From Vitis vinifera (Eukaryota > Streptophyta > Magnoliopsida > Vitales > Vitaceae): DNA of 64,000 bases. Position 1 is the first letter of the stretch. The number at the start of each line of letters is the position of its first letter. This document shows positions 38,483-52,079 of this stretch, piece after piece. The position numbers were made by a program, and so were the translations under genes. The notes below the pieces were generated by a model. That model made no database searches. It saw only the letters and a program-made list of their open reading frames with translations, and was not told where the DNA came from. The stretch lies in the NCBI RefSeq assembly GCF_030704535.1, contig NC_081818.1, forward strand, positions 30,150,001 to 30,214,000, read 5' to 3'.

Positions 38483-39690
38483 TTGCTTGATATGACAGAT
38501 TACCTGTAGAGGGATTTTTTGGAAGGTAACTGTAAACCAGCAACTTCACCCAGATGCAGGCAGGCAAGAATCCATCCTAACTACTTAAAAGAATTTCATT
38601 TCTGCAAATTTTTAAAAACTATTGGAGTGGACATATTGTTCTTGAGAGCCCACTAGAAACTCAAAATAATTCAATGAAACATTGTTCAAAATCTAAAATT
38701 CAGTGAAAATCATAATTCGTAAGGCTTTTGCATGCACATGGTTAAAATTAAAAGCCCCATACAACAAAAAATTAGGAAAAATCTCTGTTTGCTTGTAGAG
38801 AAGAGGAAATATTTGAAGATGTTTTATAATTTTTGAGAAACCAGGACAACCCGTAACATGAGGTTCAAACTTTCACATTCTGTCTTTCCATTTCTCAAAT
38901 ATTCTTCAAAACCAAACAGGGGTAAAGCAAAAAGAGGAAATAGAAAAAGAGAGATATAAAGATAATGGACCTGTATAGCTGAACATGAATTCCCTGATTC
39001 ACTTAGTTTGAAATAACAGGCATACAATAATGGAAGCAATTTTTAGAGCACCAAACTGGACCCAAGAAATGGGAAACCCTAAAAATTGCTTCCAGAACTG
39101 TGAGCTGGCAATGGAGTAGATAATGGTGTAGGTCAGGAGGTGATATTGGTGGCACCCATTGTTTTTTGGGTGACACACTCAGAAATTGTCCTTGGAATCT
39201 GAAATTCAATGCTAATTTTGGAGGGATTTTTATGCCCATTTCTCAGCCTCCAATTTTGAGGAAAATCAAGAATGGCCCTAATCCGTAGGCCATAGCTTAC
39301 CCTTTATCATCATTACCATTAAAATGGAGAACGGAGATTAACTGATATTTTGAATGGATTAAGTTTGTCAAAAAGGAGAAATTAATTTAGAGAATCCTCT
39401 GGGACAAATCCATATGTTTTCATCAAATATTTGGATCCACTTTACCAGATGTTGAATGGCCCTTATAGTTTGGCTAAGTTCCCAACAAAGAGTAGCCACT
39501 ACACTGGTTTGTGCCGTTGTGAACATTCAATTCAATAGGTTTGAAGAGATCAAGAAAATGAATTTTTATTATCAAATGAAGGAAGATTTTGCAGGTCTCT
39601 TATTCATATTCAATGCAAGTTACAACACTTTGACAAAGAGGATCTTATTGAATAATGGGGCCGACCGGCGAAAAATTGCAGCACTTGCCT
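38483..39690. other. Spacer between PTEN1 (5' end) and CNGC2 (3' end)
   Basis: About 1.2 kb separates the two minus-strand genes and should hold the PTEN1 promoter and the CNGC2 3' untranslated region. No further gene is recognised. Confidence 0.5.
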
Positions 39691-42600
39691 TTATTCCAGG
39701 TGGTCATGAGGCCTAAGTGACATGAACATTGCAGCACACTGTCTGAGCCGACGATCACTACCTCCATTTTCAATCACAGGAATGGCTGGAGCTCCCCTGG
39801 TCCTGATTATGTAGCGACGCCAAGCCAATTGTATATTCACTGCTGCCCATGTTCGCCAGTTGGATGAGTAGTATCTTGCTGTTCGCTTAAGCCTTTCATT
39901 CGCAAACTTGTAGCGGAAGTGCTCTGTGATGAACCGCAGATGGTTTGCATCTAGACCGAATGCTTCTGTTGATTCCACACAAACAAATGTGGCAGATGAG
40001 GCTGGATGCCTGTCTATGAATGGGCGGCGAATGCACCAAGACAGGAGCTCATCGCCTAAAAAGTCTCCAGGTTCAAGCAGGCTTGTGGCCACCATGCCTT
40101 TGCTGAGGTTTTGGCTACTCTTTATATGGCCACGGGTGATGAACACCATGCGATGCACTGGGTCTCCTTCTCTAATAATCTGTTTCATAGGAAGCATGAA
40201 ATTAGCAAAGAAACTAACAACTGTTTTTATTAGGTTATCAAGATGTCTATGACTCTGTAAATTTTGCACCTTTTCATCTTTGCAGAAGACCAGGGGCTTA
40301 ACCCTGTCACAGATGTTGTCAAGGATAAGATCATCCAAACTCTGGAACAGAGGTACCTAAAAGAATGCAAATGATAAGTACAGTGTGTGAGAATAATTGA
40401 GTTTGTAATAATTTTTTTTTCCCTTAATAATCATTTTATGTGAAGTTATCAAAAATCAATCTAGGTTATTCATGTTCTTGGACTCTGCAGAAAAATGATC
40501 AATCCCTCCTCAAGATATATAAAGCCTCATTAGCACAGTTGCATTCGACATCAAACATACTGGGAGATGGATGTTTTTGTTACCTTTTTAATAAGATCTA
40601 GGCAAAGATGGCGCTTAATGTCCCGTCTAAGCCCTTCAGGCAAGTCCTGGATCAATTCCATCTCATCTTCACCCCCCATGGCTGCCCAACTATGGCGTTC
40701 AAAACGGCGAACCCTTTGCCTCAGATGAGATGGCAACTGTCTCCGCCTCATCCACCATTCTATTTCTCGGTATCTCAGCTGCATTTTTCTCTTCTTTGCC
40801 ATGACGGACTGTAAAAATACCTTCATAACAGTATCAAATCCACATTGTGAGACTACCTTTCACTTCTGAGATTTCAAATTGAAGAAAAAAAACATACTGC
40901 CACTTACAATCAAGGAAAATGATAATAATAATCTTACAAAATAGTCACCTGAATATTTCCGATCAATAAAGTAAAGAGCAGTAAGCCACTGAGCACAATG
41001 CATATACTGAATATCACTTCTAGCCAGTTACTTGTGGGTGCAAGTTCATTAGCAAAAGTGCTGTAACAATTGACACAACAACAGAAAAAGGAAGAATTTT
41101 CAGAAACATCTTTTGATAGTCAAACCTAGGCTAGAGAAGCATGAAATTTTAATTGCAAGATATTTTATGGCTTCAAAATCCCAAATTAGTTTTAGATAGA
41201 TTACTACAGTGACATGCAACATTCTAAAGGATATTGTAGAATCTTTCTGTAATTACTTCCCTATCCTCAGATGCACCTTCACAATGTTTGAAGTTCTATG
41301 AATTTGATTTCATTTTTCTTAAATCAGACTCCAACACTCCAATAAGTACAATAAAGCATTAAAATTCAAGACAAAGAATGCAAATCTCTACAAGGTTACC
41401 AAGATTCCACTAAAAACTTGCTGGAGTTTCAACTCTGGGGTCACAGCATGGGCGGGGTCACAGCATGGGCAGGCTCACAGCAACCTAACCTAATATATGT
41501 GGTTCCTTTAAGGTCCAACTGAAGCCAATAATAAATGATACCAATATCCGTGTTCTAAGCACAATCTTGGGGATGTTTCAAATCCGACTAGCAGAAAGTC
41601 CATGGGAAAGTTCAATTTCAAGTAATGATCAGACTTTATTAGTGTGTGAAGTCAAGAAGCAAAAGCACAGAAAATTCATGAATTTTATATCTTGTCTATT
41701 TACCTGAGGTTCAGCAGACCCCAGAATATGGGATAAAGGATCTTAACAGCAATGGATTGACTAGAAATAACAGGAAGAGCAATGTCATAGATCCCATATT
41801 CAAACGGCCCATTGACATCCAGGCACAGCGGCTTCCTGGTCAATATTGTAGAGTTATCTACACATGGATTTCCTACTGTGCCTGCCGGTAACAGAAACTG
41901 GTAACAAACCTCCCTTGAGCAAGACAAAGAGAAATTGCACCTATTTCTGTCACACTGTTGACGGAGACATGATGCTACCCGTTGTATTGCAAGAACATAC
42001 CAGCATCCTCCAGCAACCTGTAAGCAAGATGTGTTTGTGTCAAATGAAGCATAATAAAAATGTAAAATAAATGCTGTCAAGATCTTAAGGTAGTCTTACA
42101 TGAGAAGCAATCAAGTAGGCAATGAGATTAAGAACAAAACGCCACCAGATAGTGCCAAATATATAACCCATGACCTTCTGCATTCTTCTCATCAAGCAAA
42201 CACTATGGTAGACCTTGGGAAGGAACTGGAACAAGAACATCAGCAGAAGTATTGTCATCATCAGCTTTATCTCCTCTTGTTTGATTAATTTCGGTACAAC
42301 CAACCAAAACACAACCTGCAGCCAATGAAAGAAATAAATCAGGAGGTGAAAATTTGGCGTTAAATATAATCATAGAACCGGTAAATTGTCGATGCTGCCA
42401 AAATCAAAGCACACTATCAGAAATGTGTAGTTTTCAAAGAATTGATAGACCTTCAATTGGTCTATTTTGGAAGAGTGTTCATTTATTGGGAAAACAACTT
42501 ATATTCCATAAAACTGGTAATTTTTTAGGGATTACTGTATCTGATCAGAGGAACAGAGGACAGATGCCTTAGATATTCCAATAAAATCAACATTGCTGTT

Positions 42601-44180
42601 ACAGTTTCACTGAGATTTTTTTATAGGAGATAGAGAAGCTTCTGCATCTTGGATGGCTTTCCAAGATTAAGTAAAACTGTAAGAAAAAAAAAAAAAAAAG
42701 TTTCAATGTCAGAACTCTGTTTTTTCAGGTTTTTAGTCGAATTACATTATTTTTTTTTATTTTTTTTTGTGGTTGAATTATGTACTTTTTTTGGTGGGTG
42801 ATTTTTAATCCCAGACCACAAAACTATAGAAGGAGTACCATACTTTTAGAAGCAGAACCAGTACTTGGCAGTTTGATTTAAGCAAACAAGGTTAAGGAAA
42901 GTGAGCCTTGACTAATATCCAAAAGGGGAATCATATTGTTGGCAGAGGGATTTGGTGTTTTTCACAGAGATGATGTCTTCCATATTAGGTGACTGCAAAA
43001 TCCACCAAACTCTGCTAACAAAATGACAATTTCACAAAAAACAAACTGGAAAAACAGCCAAACACCCCCAACAAACCTTCCCACTGAATTCTAATACACT
43101 CTTCTATCGCTCTCCCCATTCCCATTCCATTATCACCTTCTCCAAAAAGAAAACAAAAACGGGAAAATTCATTTGGTAACAGTCCATATTATGGACCCCT
43201 GATCGCCACCCGTAGTTTAACAAGAACCATATCATCAAAGTGATTAGAGTAATCCATAAAACAATGAGACCCCACTTGAAAGTTGAAACCAACAAGTCGC
43301 GGCCTAAAGCCTTATTAGTTATAATCAGTATTCGATTAATCAAAACATGGGAATTGAATCAGACACATAAGCATTGATGAGTTTAACGAAATGATATGGT
43401 GAATGAAGATGGAAAAAAAAGGATAGTTTGGTAATTAAGGAGAGAGAATGATTGGACCTGAGGAACAGGGAGGATGACGAAGAGATCGAACCAGAAGCCT
43501 TTGAGAGACCTGACGTAGTGGGAGGCAATGGCACGTGCGTCCCACACGAGTTTACCACAACCCACCACCAGAGACTCCCTAGACACGTACGCCAGCCTGA
43601 ACTGCAGCCACAAGTGAAACAAGTGCACAGCGTCCACACACGTCCGCAGCACCGTCACGATGGCCGCCAGCCCACCGTCCATGTACAGGCACGGTCCCCC
43701 CTCGCCGCCAATGGATATGACGTAAAAGAAGAGGGGATCCACTGCCAGGGACATCCCACGGACGAGTAGGAACGCGCGGTTCCACCTCTGCACGGGCTTG
43801 GTCCTCGGGTCCAGGACCGGCCCGAAAGGCCCCGAGGGGCGGCCGTTGGACCGGGCCTTCCCGGTCCTCCTGTCCTGAATTGGAATCAAGGAAGAACCGG
43901 CTGAGGCCTCCCACTCCGGCTGGTGGGCCTGGTCACAACTGGTGGAGTGGAACACCGGCACTCCCACCTGAGTACAGGCGTAGCATTCAATGGAATTGGA
44001 GATGGGGCCGTCGTCTTCTTCGTAGTTTTCATCGGAGTTTGCTTTCCGGCGCCGGAATATTCCAATCCACCTGTTTTCACACAAACACAGAGAGTGAGCT
44101 TCAGAATTAGAATAAGAATAACGTCAGTGAATAAGATGAGACCTTGGAAGGGAGATTTGGAAGTTGGGTGGAGCGTCCAT
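39691..44180 (-). CDS. CNGC2: Cyclic nucleotide-gated ion channel CNGC2 (DND1 orthologue)
   Basis: Eight exons on the minus strand: 44143-44180, 43458-44070, 42100-42315, 41704-42017, 40949-41060, 40584-40820, 40270-40356 and 39691-40179. They join in frame to 701 aa. The first exon is tiny (38 bp). Diagnostic CNGC2 blocks include IECYACTQVGVPVFHSTSCDQAH, FYVISIGG, RLAYVSRESLVVGCGKLVWD, WFDLFVILPVPQ and GYIFGTIWW. The pore region ends in STFANELAP, giving an ANE filter triplet where Arabidopsis CNGC2 has AND. The cyclic-nucleotide-binding domain has LEPGDFLGDELLSWCIRRPF, and an IQ-type calmodulin site, IQLAWRRY, follows. The C-terminus is MFMSLRPHDHLE, as in DND1. It is a plasma-membrane Ca2+-permeable channel acting in immunity, cell-death control and calcium tolerance. 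A CT-rich leader lies upstream. Confidence 0.96.
41437..41482. repeat. 17-bp tandem repeat in a CNGC2 intron
   Basis: GGGGTCACAGCATGGGC occurs twice in perfect tandem (41437-41453 and 41454-41470), followed by a partial diverged third unit. Confidence 0.9.
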
Positions 44181-46700
44181 TGTCGGAAAAGAGAAACCAT
44201 GGGAGAGAGAGATAGAGAAGAGGGCGGAAGTGAAAAAGATTAGGAGAGAAGGGGATGAAGAGTTGGGGGTAATGGGTATTGGTTTATGGGGTGGGGGGAT
44301 ATAGACATAGTGGTATGATTAATGGGAGAGTCTGTCACGTAGCACATGAAGGTTTGTCCTGGTTGTAAGGATGAAGAACTAGTTACGGAACATGGCGTCT
44401 GTGGGGCTACTGCCGCTGTGACCGTGAGAGCTTGGGTCCACTTGCCTCACCTCTCCCCCTCTGTCCCTCCATGGAAACCAGTCTGACGCTCACCCACCTC
44501 ACTCCCTTCCCTTCACCCCACGGCCCACACACCCACCCAGAGGATTTTCACACGTTCCAAACCCCTCTCTCTCTCTCTCAACCTAATGTAAGTCAGTAAC
44601 TAATGATGAATCTGATACCCAGAAGTAACATTATTTTATACACAATCTATCTGTCATGTGATTCATCTCTAAATAAAAATAATTTTTAATAAATCTCCTA
44701 TTAAAATTATTATTTCCATCTTTCATATTATATTATATGAAATTAAAAGTAGGAGTCCATTCATACTTTCTTCTACAAACTTTACCTCAGTGAATATAAA
44801 AGTTTTAAGGTTAGATATATAAAAGCAATAACAGGATCATATTCAAGTACACAAAGAATATTCCTTTGCCCCCTCCTCTTCATTATTGCTCGGTTACTAT
44901 AATACTGAACCATTATATTTATTACTCCTCCTCAAAATTTAATCATTCCTTAGAAAGTATACTTGTATCATTTTATATATGGGTTAGCCAATAGGAGTTT
45001 ATTCAAATTTTATTACTTTTTCCTTCTATATCATTTTTTTTTTAACTTGGTTTCATATATATTTATGTTTGTCTAAATTTTATTCTAAAAAGTGTTTTTA
45101 ACATTTTTCACTAGAATTAATATTTTGAGAACTTGCTTAAATTATTTTGAACAATGTTTTGAAAATATTTTAGGAAAAATTGAAAATATTAATAAGATTT
45201 TAAAAACTTTTGTGTTATATATAAATGTAAAATGATTTCAAAAGAAATGATTTAAACAAAATTTAATAAGTGAAGAAAAATGTTTTTTATATTTGAGTAT
45301 GAAGCAAAATCACATTCATGGAAATAGTTAAAAGCGTTTTTAAAAAATATTTTTCCAAAAAGAAAGAATTAAAGAAAATATTGGAGATAAGACAAGCACT
45401 GATAAATTGGTACGTGGACATGTTCAGACTTTTCAAACGAATCCATTTGGATTTTGGAAATATTGAGACCACTTAGTGGTTGATATTCTGAACCTTTGAT
45501 TCTTGCTTTCGAGTCATTAAGTTTGGCCTTTTCTCTAGTACTCTTTTCATCTTTTATACTTGGACTGCTCTCTCTGCTTCAAATCTCTTAACCTTTTTTA
45601 TCCACTAAATTTGGTCTTTTTATTAGCCCTTCAATCCTTAATCAACTTGGATCACCTAAATTTTCAAATCCTTCATCAACTATTTTCATAATCATTTTTA
45701 GACTACGGGATATGAAATTGGAAGTCCATTCTATTTTCTTTTATTACTATATTTAAATTACTTGCCAAAAAAGTAGAATAAGAATTAAAAAAATTTATTA
45801 TAAAAACCCAAATTAACTTTTTGTAGGAATTTTGATTTCTCCATTCTACATGATATTCTAATTCGTATTCATTTACATTCTTACTCTCGTTTTTATTTTT
45901 GTCTACTAATTCTTACCTTAGTGTAAAGCATAAGGGAAGAAAATCCAAAGAGAGAGGAATTGATGGGAAAAGAAAAATTAAAGATAATATATAAATTTTA
46001 AAAAAATTTCTTTATATTTGATTTTACTTAAAGAATTTAATTTTTTTTTATCCTTAAATTTGCCTTAAAAGACAATAAATATAATAAATGTGGAATAAGG
46101 AGATCTAATTTGAGAGTACATGATCATAATTAAAATTTTCTACATCCTTCTAAAAGGGTATATTTTAGAATGACCTTTAATTTCTATATTTAACAATAAC
46201 AAAAATAGTCATAGAAGTAGTGATTATTGGTGTTACGGGATAGATTTTCTGTTTAAAAAAATTAAATTACGTTTATTAAAAAAATATATTTTGGCATTTT
46301 TGGAAATTTGAATTAAATAAAAATTTATTTTGTATTTTATTTTATGAAAAGTATACACATGTATTTTCCTAAAATAACATATTTAATTAATGTTGGAAGT
46401 GAATGCCTATGGTTGAAAACGTTCCATCCCAAGGGTATTTTTAGCTGTCCCTCTTCTGTCTAAAACTTAAATAATTAAAATTATAAATATTTTTTAATTA
46501 TAATTTATTGCTCTTAACACTCCATACCATTAATAAAAAATTTGAATTTCTCATCATGTCAGATTTTAATAGCTTCATTATAAAAACAAAATCCATGAAA
46601 TATTTATTAAGTCTATACATTTCTTTCAATTTTCCAAGATAAAAACAATCATAAAGTGGGCGAAACAAAGTTGTTCTCGAAAAAATGAGGATTAAAGAAA
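44181..46700. other. CNGC2 promoter and AT-rich spacer
   Basis: About 44200-44600 is mixed in composition and includes GTCTGTCACGTAGCAC near 44331 and a (CT)n run at about 44565-44579; these are plausible promoter parts for CNGC2. From 44600 to 46700 the sequence is AT-rich and no gene is recognised. Confidence 0.4.
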
Positions 46701-46737
46701 TGATGGATGTTGAGATAAGAAATGGTTAGGTTTTACG

Positions 46738-46990
46738 ATGATAAGTGTTCATACAGGAAATGTGAGCTTTCGGATGAACAAAGATGGGATATGCGTATTA
46801 TCTTCTATAAAACGAATCCATGGACTTAGGGTTTTTCCCGAGCCCACCATCTCCCACACACTGAAGCAGCCATGGCCAAGTCTCTTTCCATCTTTCTTTC
46901 AGAGCACAGCCCATAACAGCTTTGTGAAGATGACACAGACGTAAGGAACATCAGGAGGCCCTGAAAACAATTTGTGAGTGTGCTCAATCC
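46738..46990 (+). other. Possible small transcription unit
   Basis: An island of mixed composition has TATAAAAC at about 46807, a pyrimidine-rich leader, and an ATG in good plant context (GCCATGGCC, 46872) opening a frame of only 14 codons. I recognise no family. It could be a non-coding RNA, a peptide gene or a gene relic. Confidence 0.2.
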
Positions 46991-47639
46991 TCATCCATTT
47001 TCATGGCCTCTTTCTTTCAGTGTGCATGGAAGGTTCCTTACCCACTAGGGACAAATGCCCCAATCATATTTTGAGTGGGTTAATTCGATATGAGTAGGTC
47101 TCAGTAGCAGAGAAAGGGGAAGAGAAATAATGAGTGGGTCCGGATGAATTCGCTACTTTATTAATACATTGACGAACTATCTTCCAAAATCATATAGTTA
47201 CCGGCCACTACATTATTATTTTCATGGCATTATGTATTTAACCGAACATGGTGATTGTGAAAATGGAAATAACGATGAATTGACCGATCAATTTTCAAAT
47301 GCTTTTATTGTCTTCTTGTACAAATATTTTTATATTTTATAAAATATAATATCCAAAAGTAATGAACTACACATCATTTCACCATTTTTTTTTTGTAACA
47401 TGATATTTTTTTTGTAATGAAAGATTTTTTTTTATATATCATTTTCATTGCATTATGTGTTTCACTAAAATGATTGATTGTGAAAGAGATGAATCGACAA
47501 ATTTAATCATATATATTTTTTTAATAAATAAATATTCTTAATTTTATAAAATATAAAATTAAAAAAAATAATTTGTAAAGCATTTCATCCCCTACCTTCC
47601 TTACAAGACCTTGTAACGAAAGATTTTTCCTTAAAATTT

Positions 47640-47985
47640 ATATTTTTGTCCCTTGTGGTCATATTGGTGAGATAAGGATGCATGGGGGCCAAGAAAAGGG
47701 GTGCGAAGGTGGCCACATGGAGGCCAAGAAAAAGGTTGTGAAGGTGGCAAAGCATCAGAATGCCTGAAGTGGTGGTAGGTGGAAGAGGCCAAGGGGGATT
47801 TGGAAAAGGTTGGTGCGAAAGGAAATGAGGAAAGTGATGAACAAGTTAGTTAGCAGTTAGCACTTAACAGGGGCCATTAATGGAGGGAAGCAGGTCATGT
47901 CAGGTTGTAAGGGCAAAGTGTATTGCACGGTGCCCTATAAAGTGGCCTCAACAATACCCCCTCCCTAGTTTCCATTATTCCCTCA
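47640..47985 (+). other. GC-richer island with diverged short repeats and a TATA-like box
   Basis: Three imperfect units of roughly 35-70 bases share GGCCAAGAAAAGG and GAAGGTGGC motifs (47687, 47722 and 47790 areas). They are followed by CTATAAAGTGGCCTCAAC near 47936. Composition differs sharply from the flanking AT-rich DNA. No long open frame is present. Confidence 0.3.
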
Positions 47986-48039
47986 TAATTCACATTTATC
48001 CTTTTATTTATTTATTTATTTAAAAACAGGAATGTTATG

Positions 48040-48375
48040 GTTGTGTTTTGTAACCATTTAAAAAAATAATTCTAAAAAATATATATTTTTTTTAAAAAAA
48101 TTATTTGAAAACTTAAAATATTTTAAACATATTTTTAAAATAAATTTTTATACCTAAAGTTTTATTTTTAATCATTCTAAATTTTATATAATCACTTTTA
48201 AAATAATTTTCAGAAAACAAGTAAAAATAATATAAAACGATGTTATTTGAAAATATATTATGTTTTGTTTTTAAGAATAAAAACCATAAAATAAATTTTT
48301 ATTGTTAAATGTGTTTTTCATGCTTTTTGTTATGAATAACAGAAAATCATTCAAAAAAATGATCCCAAACAGACC
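48040..48375. mobile_element. MITE flanked by TTATG
   Basis: The left end GTTGTGTTTTGTAACCATTT and the reverse complement of the right end (GGTCTGTTTGGGATCATTTT) form imperfect terminal inverted repeats. TTATG flanks both sides (48035-48039 and 48376-48380), consistent with a target-site duplication. The core of about 336 bp is AT-rich and non-coding. Confidence 0.6.
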
Positions 48376-48399
48376 TTATGATTTCTAATAGAAATCGCA

Positions 48400-51300
48400 C
48401 CAAATTCAAAATTTGGGTTTCAGAAATGTATAATTTAATTTGAAAAAAAAAGATAAAAGTTAGGTAATAATATTAGATGTTGAGATATAACCTTTTAAAT
48501 TAAAAGAAGAGTATATACAATGATTTATTTGTTTTGTAGCCATCAATTATTATAAGCTTTAGATGCAGAGGTAATTAATAATTTCATGTGAGATTTTTAA
48601 AAAATAAAGCCCAAATTTTAGAGCTTCTTTTAACTTATATCTTGGTGTTATTTAATTATTATGTGATATAGTTAGTGGAAGATAAAGCAAATGGGGCCTA
48701 AAAGCAATTAACCTCTGTTTGTACCTCGGAAAGTGCTAGCAAACAAAACAAAAATTCATGAAAATATTTTTTTCATGTTTAATTTAGTAATTTACAATAA
48801 AAACTATACAAATAAATAAATAAATAAATATATTTTTTAAAATTATTTAATCTTTTTATAAAAAAGAATTTATTAACTTTAAATTTAATTTTTATTTTTT
48901 CCCCCCTTGTCCTTTCTTTTTACTTTTCTTCCAATTTTTTTTCTTTATTTCATATATATTTTTCTTTACAAATAGTTGTCAAAAAATGTTTTTAAGAATA
49001 AAATTCTATTTTAGAATTTAAATATAATATATATTACTTATTCTCCTTAAAGGTGTTAGAAACCCATATATATAATGCAAAAGCTTTCAAAGAATTGGCT
49101 ATTTCTTTTTATTATGGCTCAAAACATTCAATAAAAAAATTATTAATCTAAAAAAAATCTATTTTAAAAACCAACTGCGAAAAGAAACTTGTGAAAAAAA
49201 ATACTTTTAATATTGTAAAGGACAAAAACCTATTTTAAAAAAATAGTTACCACTTACCAAACCCGGAATTGAATTGAATGTGGGAGAATGCATACGTAAT
49301 ATAAATTTGTAACAATGAAAAGGCCTATGGGCAATGGGCTGATGTTGCAGGACGTGGTCCAAGCCTCTGAAATGGTAAAAAGAAACAAGATGATGAAGGC
49401 AAAGATTTTTCACGTGGAGTGAAAGTTGAGTGAGACAATGAGAGGGCATGGAGCCACCTCCCCCGTATCTCTAAACAGTGGGCCAATTCAAATTCGGTCT
49501 CGCCACTTGACACATGACATGTCCTACTCCTCCTGCCTTTCACATCTTCGTCTTTACATTCCCCCCTCCCCCTCTTCTCACTCTCCCCCTTCTTTAAACC
49601 AGTGAAAGCAATGGAGTCAAAAAGTGGTGAAATCAATCAATCGGGCTTTATGTCGTAATGGTCTTGAAAGAAAGTGAACACCCATGGTGGAAGAGTGAAG
49701 CAGTGGGTCTTGACCGGAAAGAAACCGGTTTTTTAACTTACAAAATTTATTTGAAGAATAATTGTTAAATATTGAATAGATGGTATGATGAAAAGTGAAT
49801 CAATCTCCGTGTAGAAACAGTGCATATTTCTTTTCCAAAAGCCCAGTCATTTCATCACTACAACAAATTTTGATGGGGCGGAGGAAATTTCGAGGTAAAG
49901 CATGTGGATTTGTCCAGTAATGAAGACATCGCCGTTCATGTGGATGTGGGTTGTTTACTTCACAATGAAAAATATATAGATGGAGCTTATCTGCCATCTC
50001 ACTTCATTGTAGGCGCATCTGGTCCCATTATTACTTGGATTTTGGTGTGACCAAGCTCAAGTGGAGACAATAAAGCAGTAAAGATGCATGATTATCTAAA
50101 TTCCCTCAAATAATTGAGAAAGACAATTGCTTTCAAGTGGGGTCTAGGCCTTTTTCATTTTCAGTACATGTTGCATTTCGTACATGCATCACTTTCCCTA
50201 GGAGCGAAGTTACGTGATGGATTGTAACACTTTCAATATCACATTTTTATATTACAAAAATGTTCCTCCGCCCACCAGCCCACCTTCACTTTTTCATTGT
50301 ATTTATAATCTCGTGTTTTTAAATGTATTAATATCCATCCAACTTGGAAATGGGAAAAAAAATCATAATCTTGGTCATATATATATATATATATATATAT
50401 AAGACTAATACATTTATCATTTTATTTAATTATTAAATTATTTTTAAAGTTAAAACTTCGTATACTTAATGAAAAAGAAATTGATTTTTAAAGTCATGCA
50501 AATTATTGGGTCATTGGTAAAGAAAAAGAAGAATAAGAAGCAGTGATGCATGTATATGACTCAACTTCAGTAGATAAATAAATGGGAGGGACATGGTGTA
50601 ACATGTGATTCTCTAAATTGTTGAAATGGTAGGTTTGAATAAAGAAAGAAAAGTTCGATTTGAAATGATTGTGGGAGGCAGGAGAGATAAGGGCCAAGAG
50701 GTACACATTTCAAATATCTCCAAAATTATTTGCAACAAGTTAAAATAGTGGAGCACTATTTATTTCCTAGGCGATGGAGGAGTGGGCCTCCAAACTCCAA
50801 AGTAAATGATTCAGCTGTTACACAACCATCATTTTATTATACTTTTTTTTTTTTAATTTCTATTGTTCAATCATTTTCTCTTTGAATAATAGAATTGAGG
50901 TTTTTAGGGTTTCTCTTGCTCCTAAAAAGATTGATAATTTTTTTTTGGTTTTTAGAATAAATTTAAGATATTTTTAATTATTTTTGTAGAGTATTTGAAA
51001 ATTAGAAAAATAAAACCCTAACCTTCATTTTTAGCAATTAAAACCTTATGAAAATTAGATATGTCCTACCACCCATTAGGTCCTGCCCCCTAAGAAAAAG
51101 GTGCTATTATTAGTGTAAGTTGAACGATAAATGATGAGTCCTGAGACTTTCTTCTGAAATAATGTTGCGGTCTTAGTGGACAAATTTTCCGATGATTAAG
51201 CCTTTACCAGTAATTAAATATTGACAGACACATAACTCCCATCTAGGAATTTTTATTTTTTTTTCAAACAAAATTACATTAAAGTAAATGGAATGGGGCC

Positions 51301-52060
51301 AAGAGTGCAATTCCCAAATATGGGGCCTCCCGCCCTTGATCTGGCATTGGAAAATGAATTATGTTGGGCCTCAATGACAGGCGTGGGGCAACCTTGAATC
51401 ATTGTTTGTAGGGTTCTTAGTCAGCAACGGTGGATTATTATAGCTGCCCCAACTTCACACGTGATTTCAGCGATCTCAAACAATCTAGAATCCCATTATT
51501 TAAAAGATTTTCTTGGATTTTTCTACATTTATTTATGGCTCGAGTCGACAAGTATTGTAATAAAGAATTATTTATCCCCTTTATCTAATTCATTCAAATT
51601 AGGCTGGTTACGATTCTATATATATTATAATCTTATACCTACTTAACAAAGATTATCAAGTTTTATAAAGTTAATCTCGATACAAACAAGTGGCAATGTG
51701 ATCAACCTAACCTTTTAGGTAAATTGATAATCTAGTTAAAGATGTAGTCTTAGGTCAATTGATTTACAATGCTTGGAATATGGTCAACTTATTTGTTTAA
51801 GTCTACTGACAGTTTGGAACCCGTTTTAAAATGATTTCAAATAGGTGGTTATAAGCGTTTTCCAATTATCAGAAGTATTTTTTTTTATAAAAATTAAGTG
51901 TTTCACAGATTTTTTAAAATCTAGATAATTCTTTGAAGTGATTTTTAACATAATACCAAAATATTATTAAAATATTATTTTAATATCAAACACTTAAAAA
52001 TTCTCCTTAAAAAACGTGTCTAATAAAAGTAATATTAATAAAATCATTTTCAAATATATT
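48400..52060. other. AT-rich spacer
   Basis: No gene is supported. A stretch at 49310-49640 is less AT-rich, with pyrimidine-rich CCCCCTCCCCCTC runs, and could be a promoter remnant. An (AT)n microsatellite lies at about 50377-50402. Confidence 0.4.
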
Positions 52061-52079
52061 ATTAAGGAGAATTATGAAT

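Noticed and set aside
43452-44243. Long open frames opposite and overlapping CNGC2 exon 2
   Set aside because: They are shadows of the GC-rich CNGC2 exon, with no recognisable protein features.
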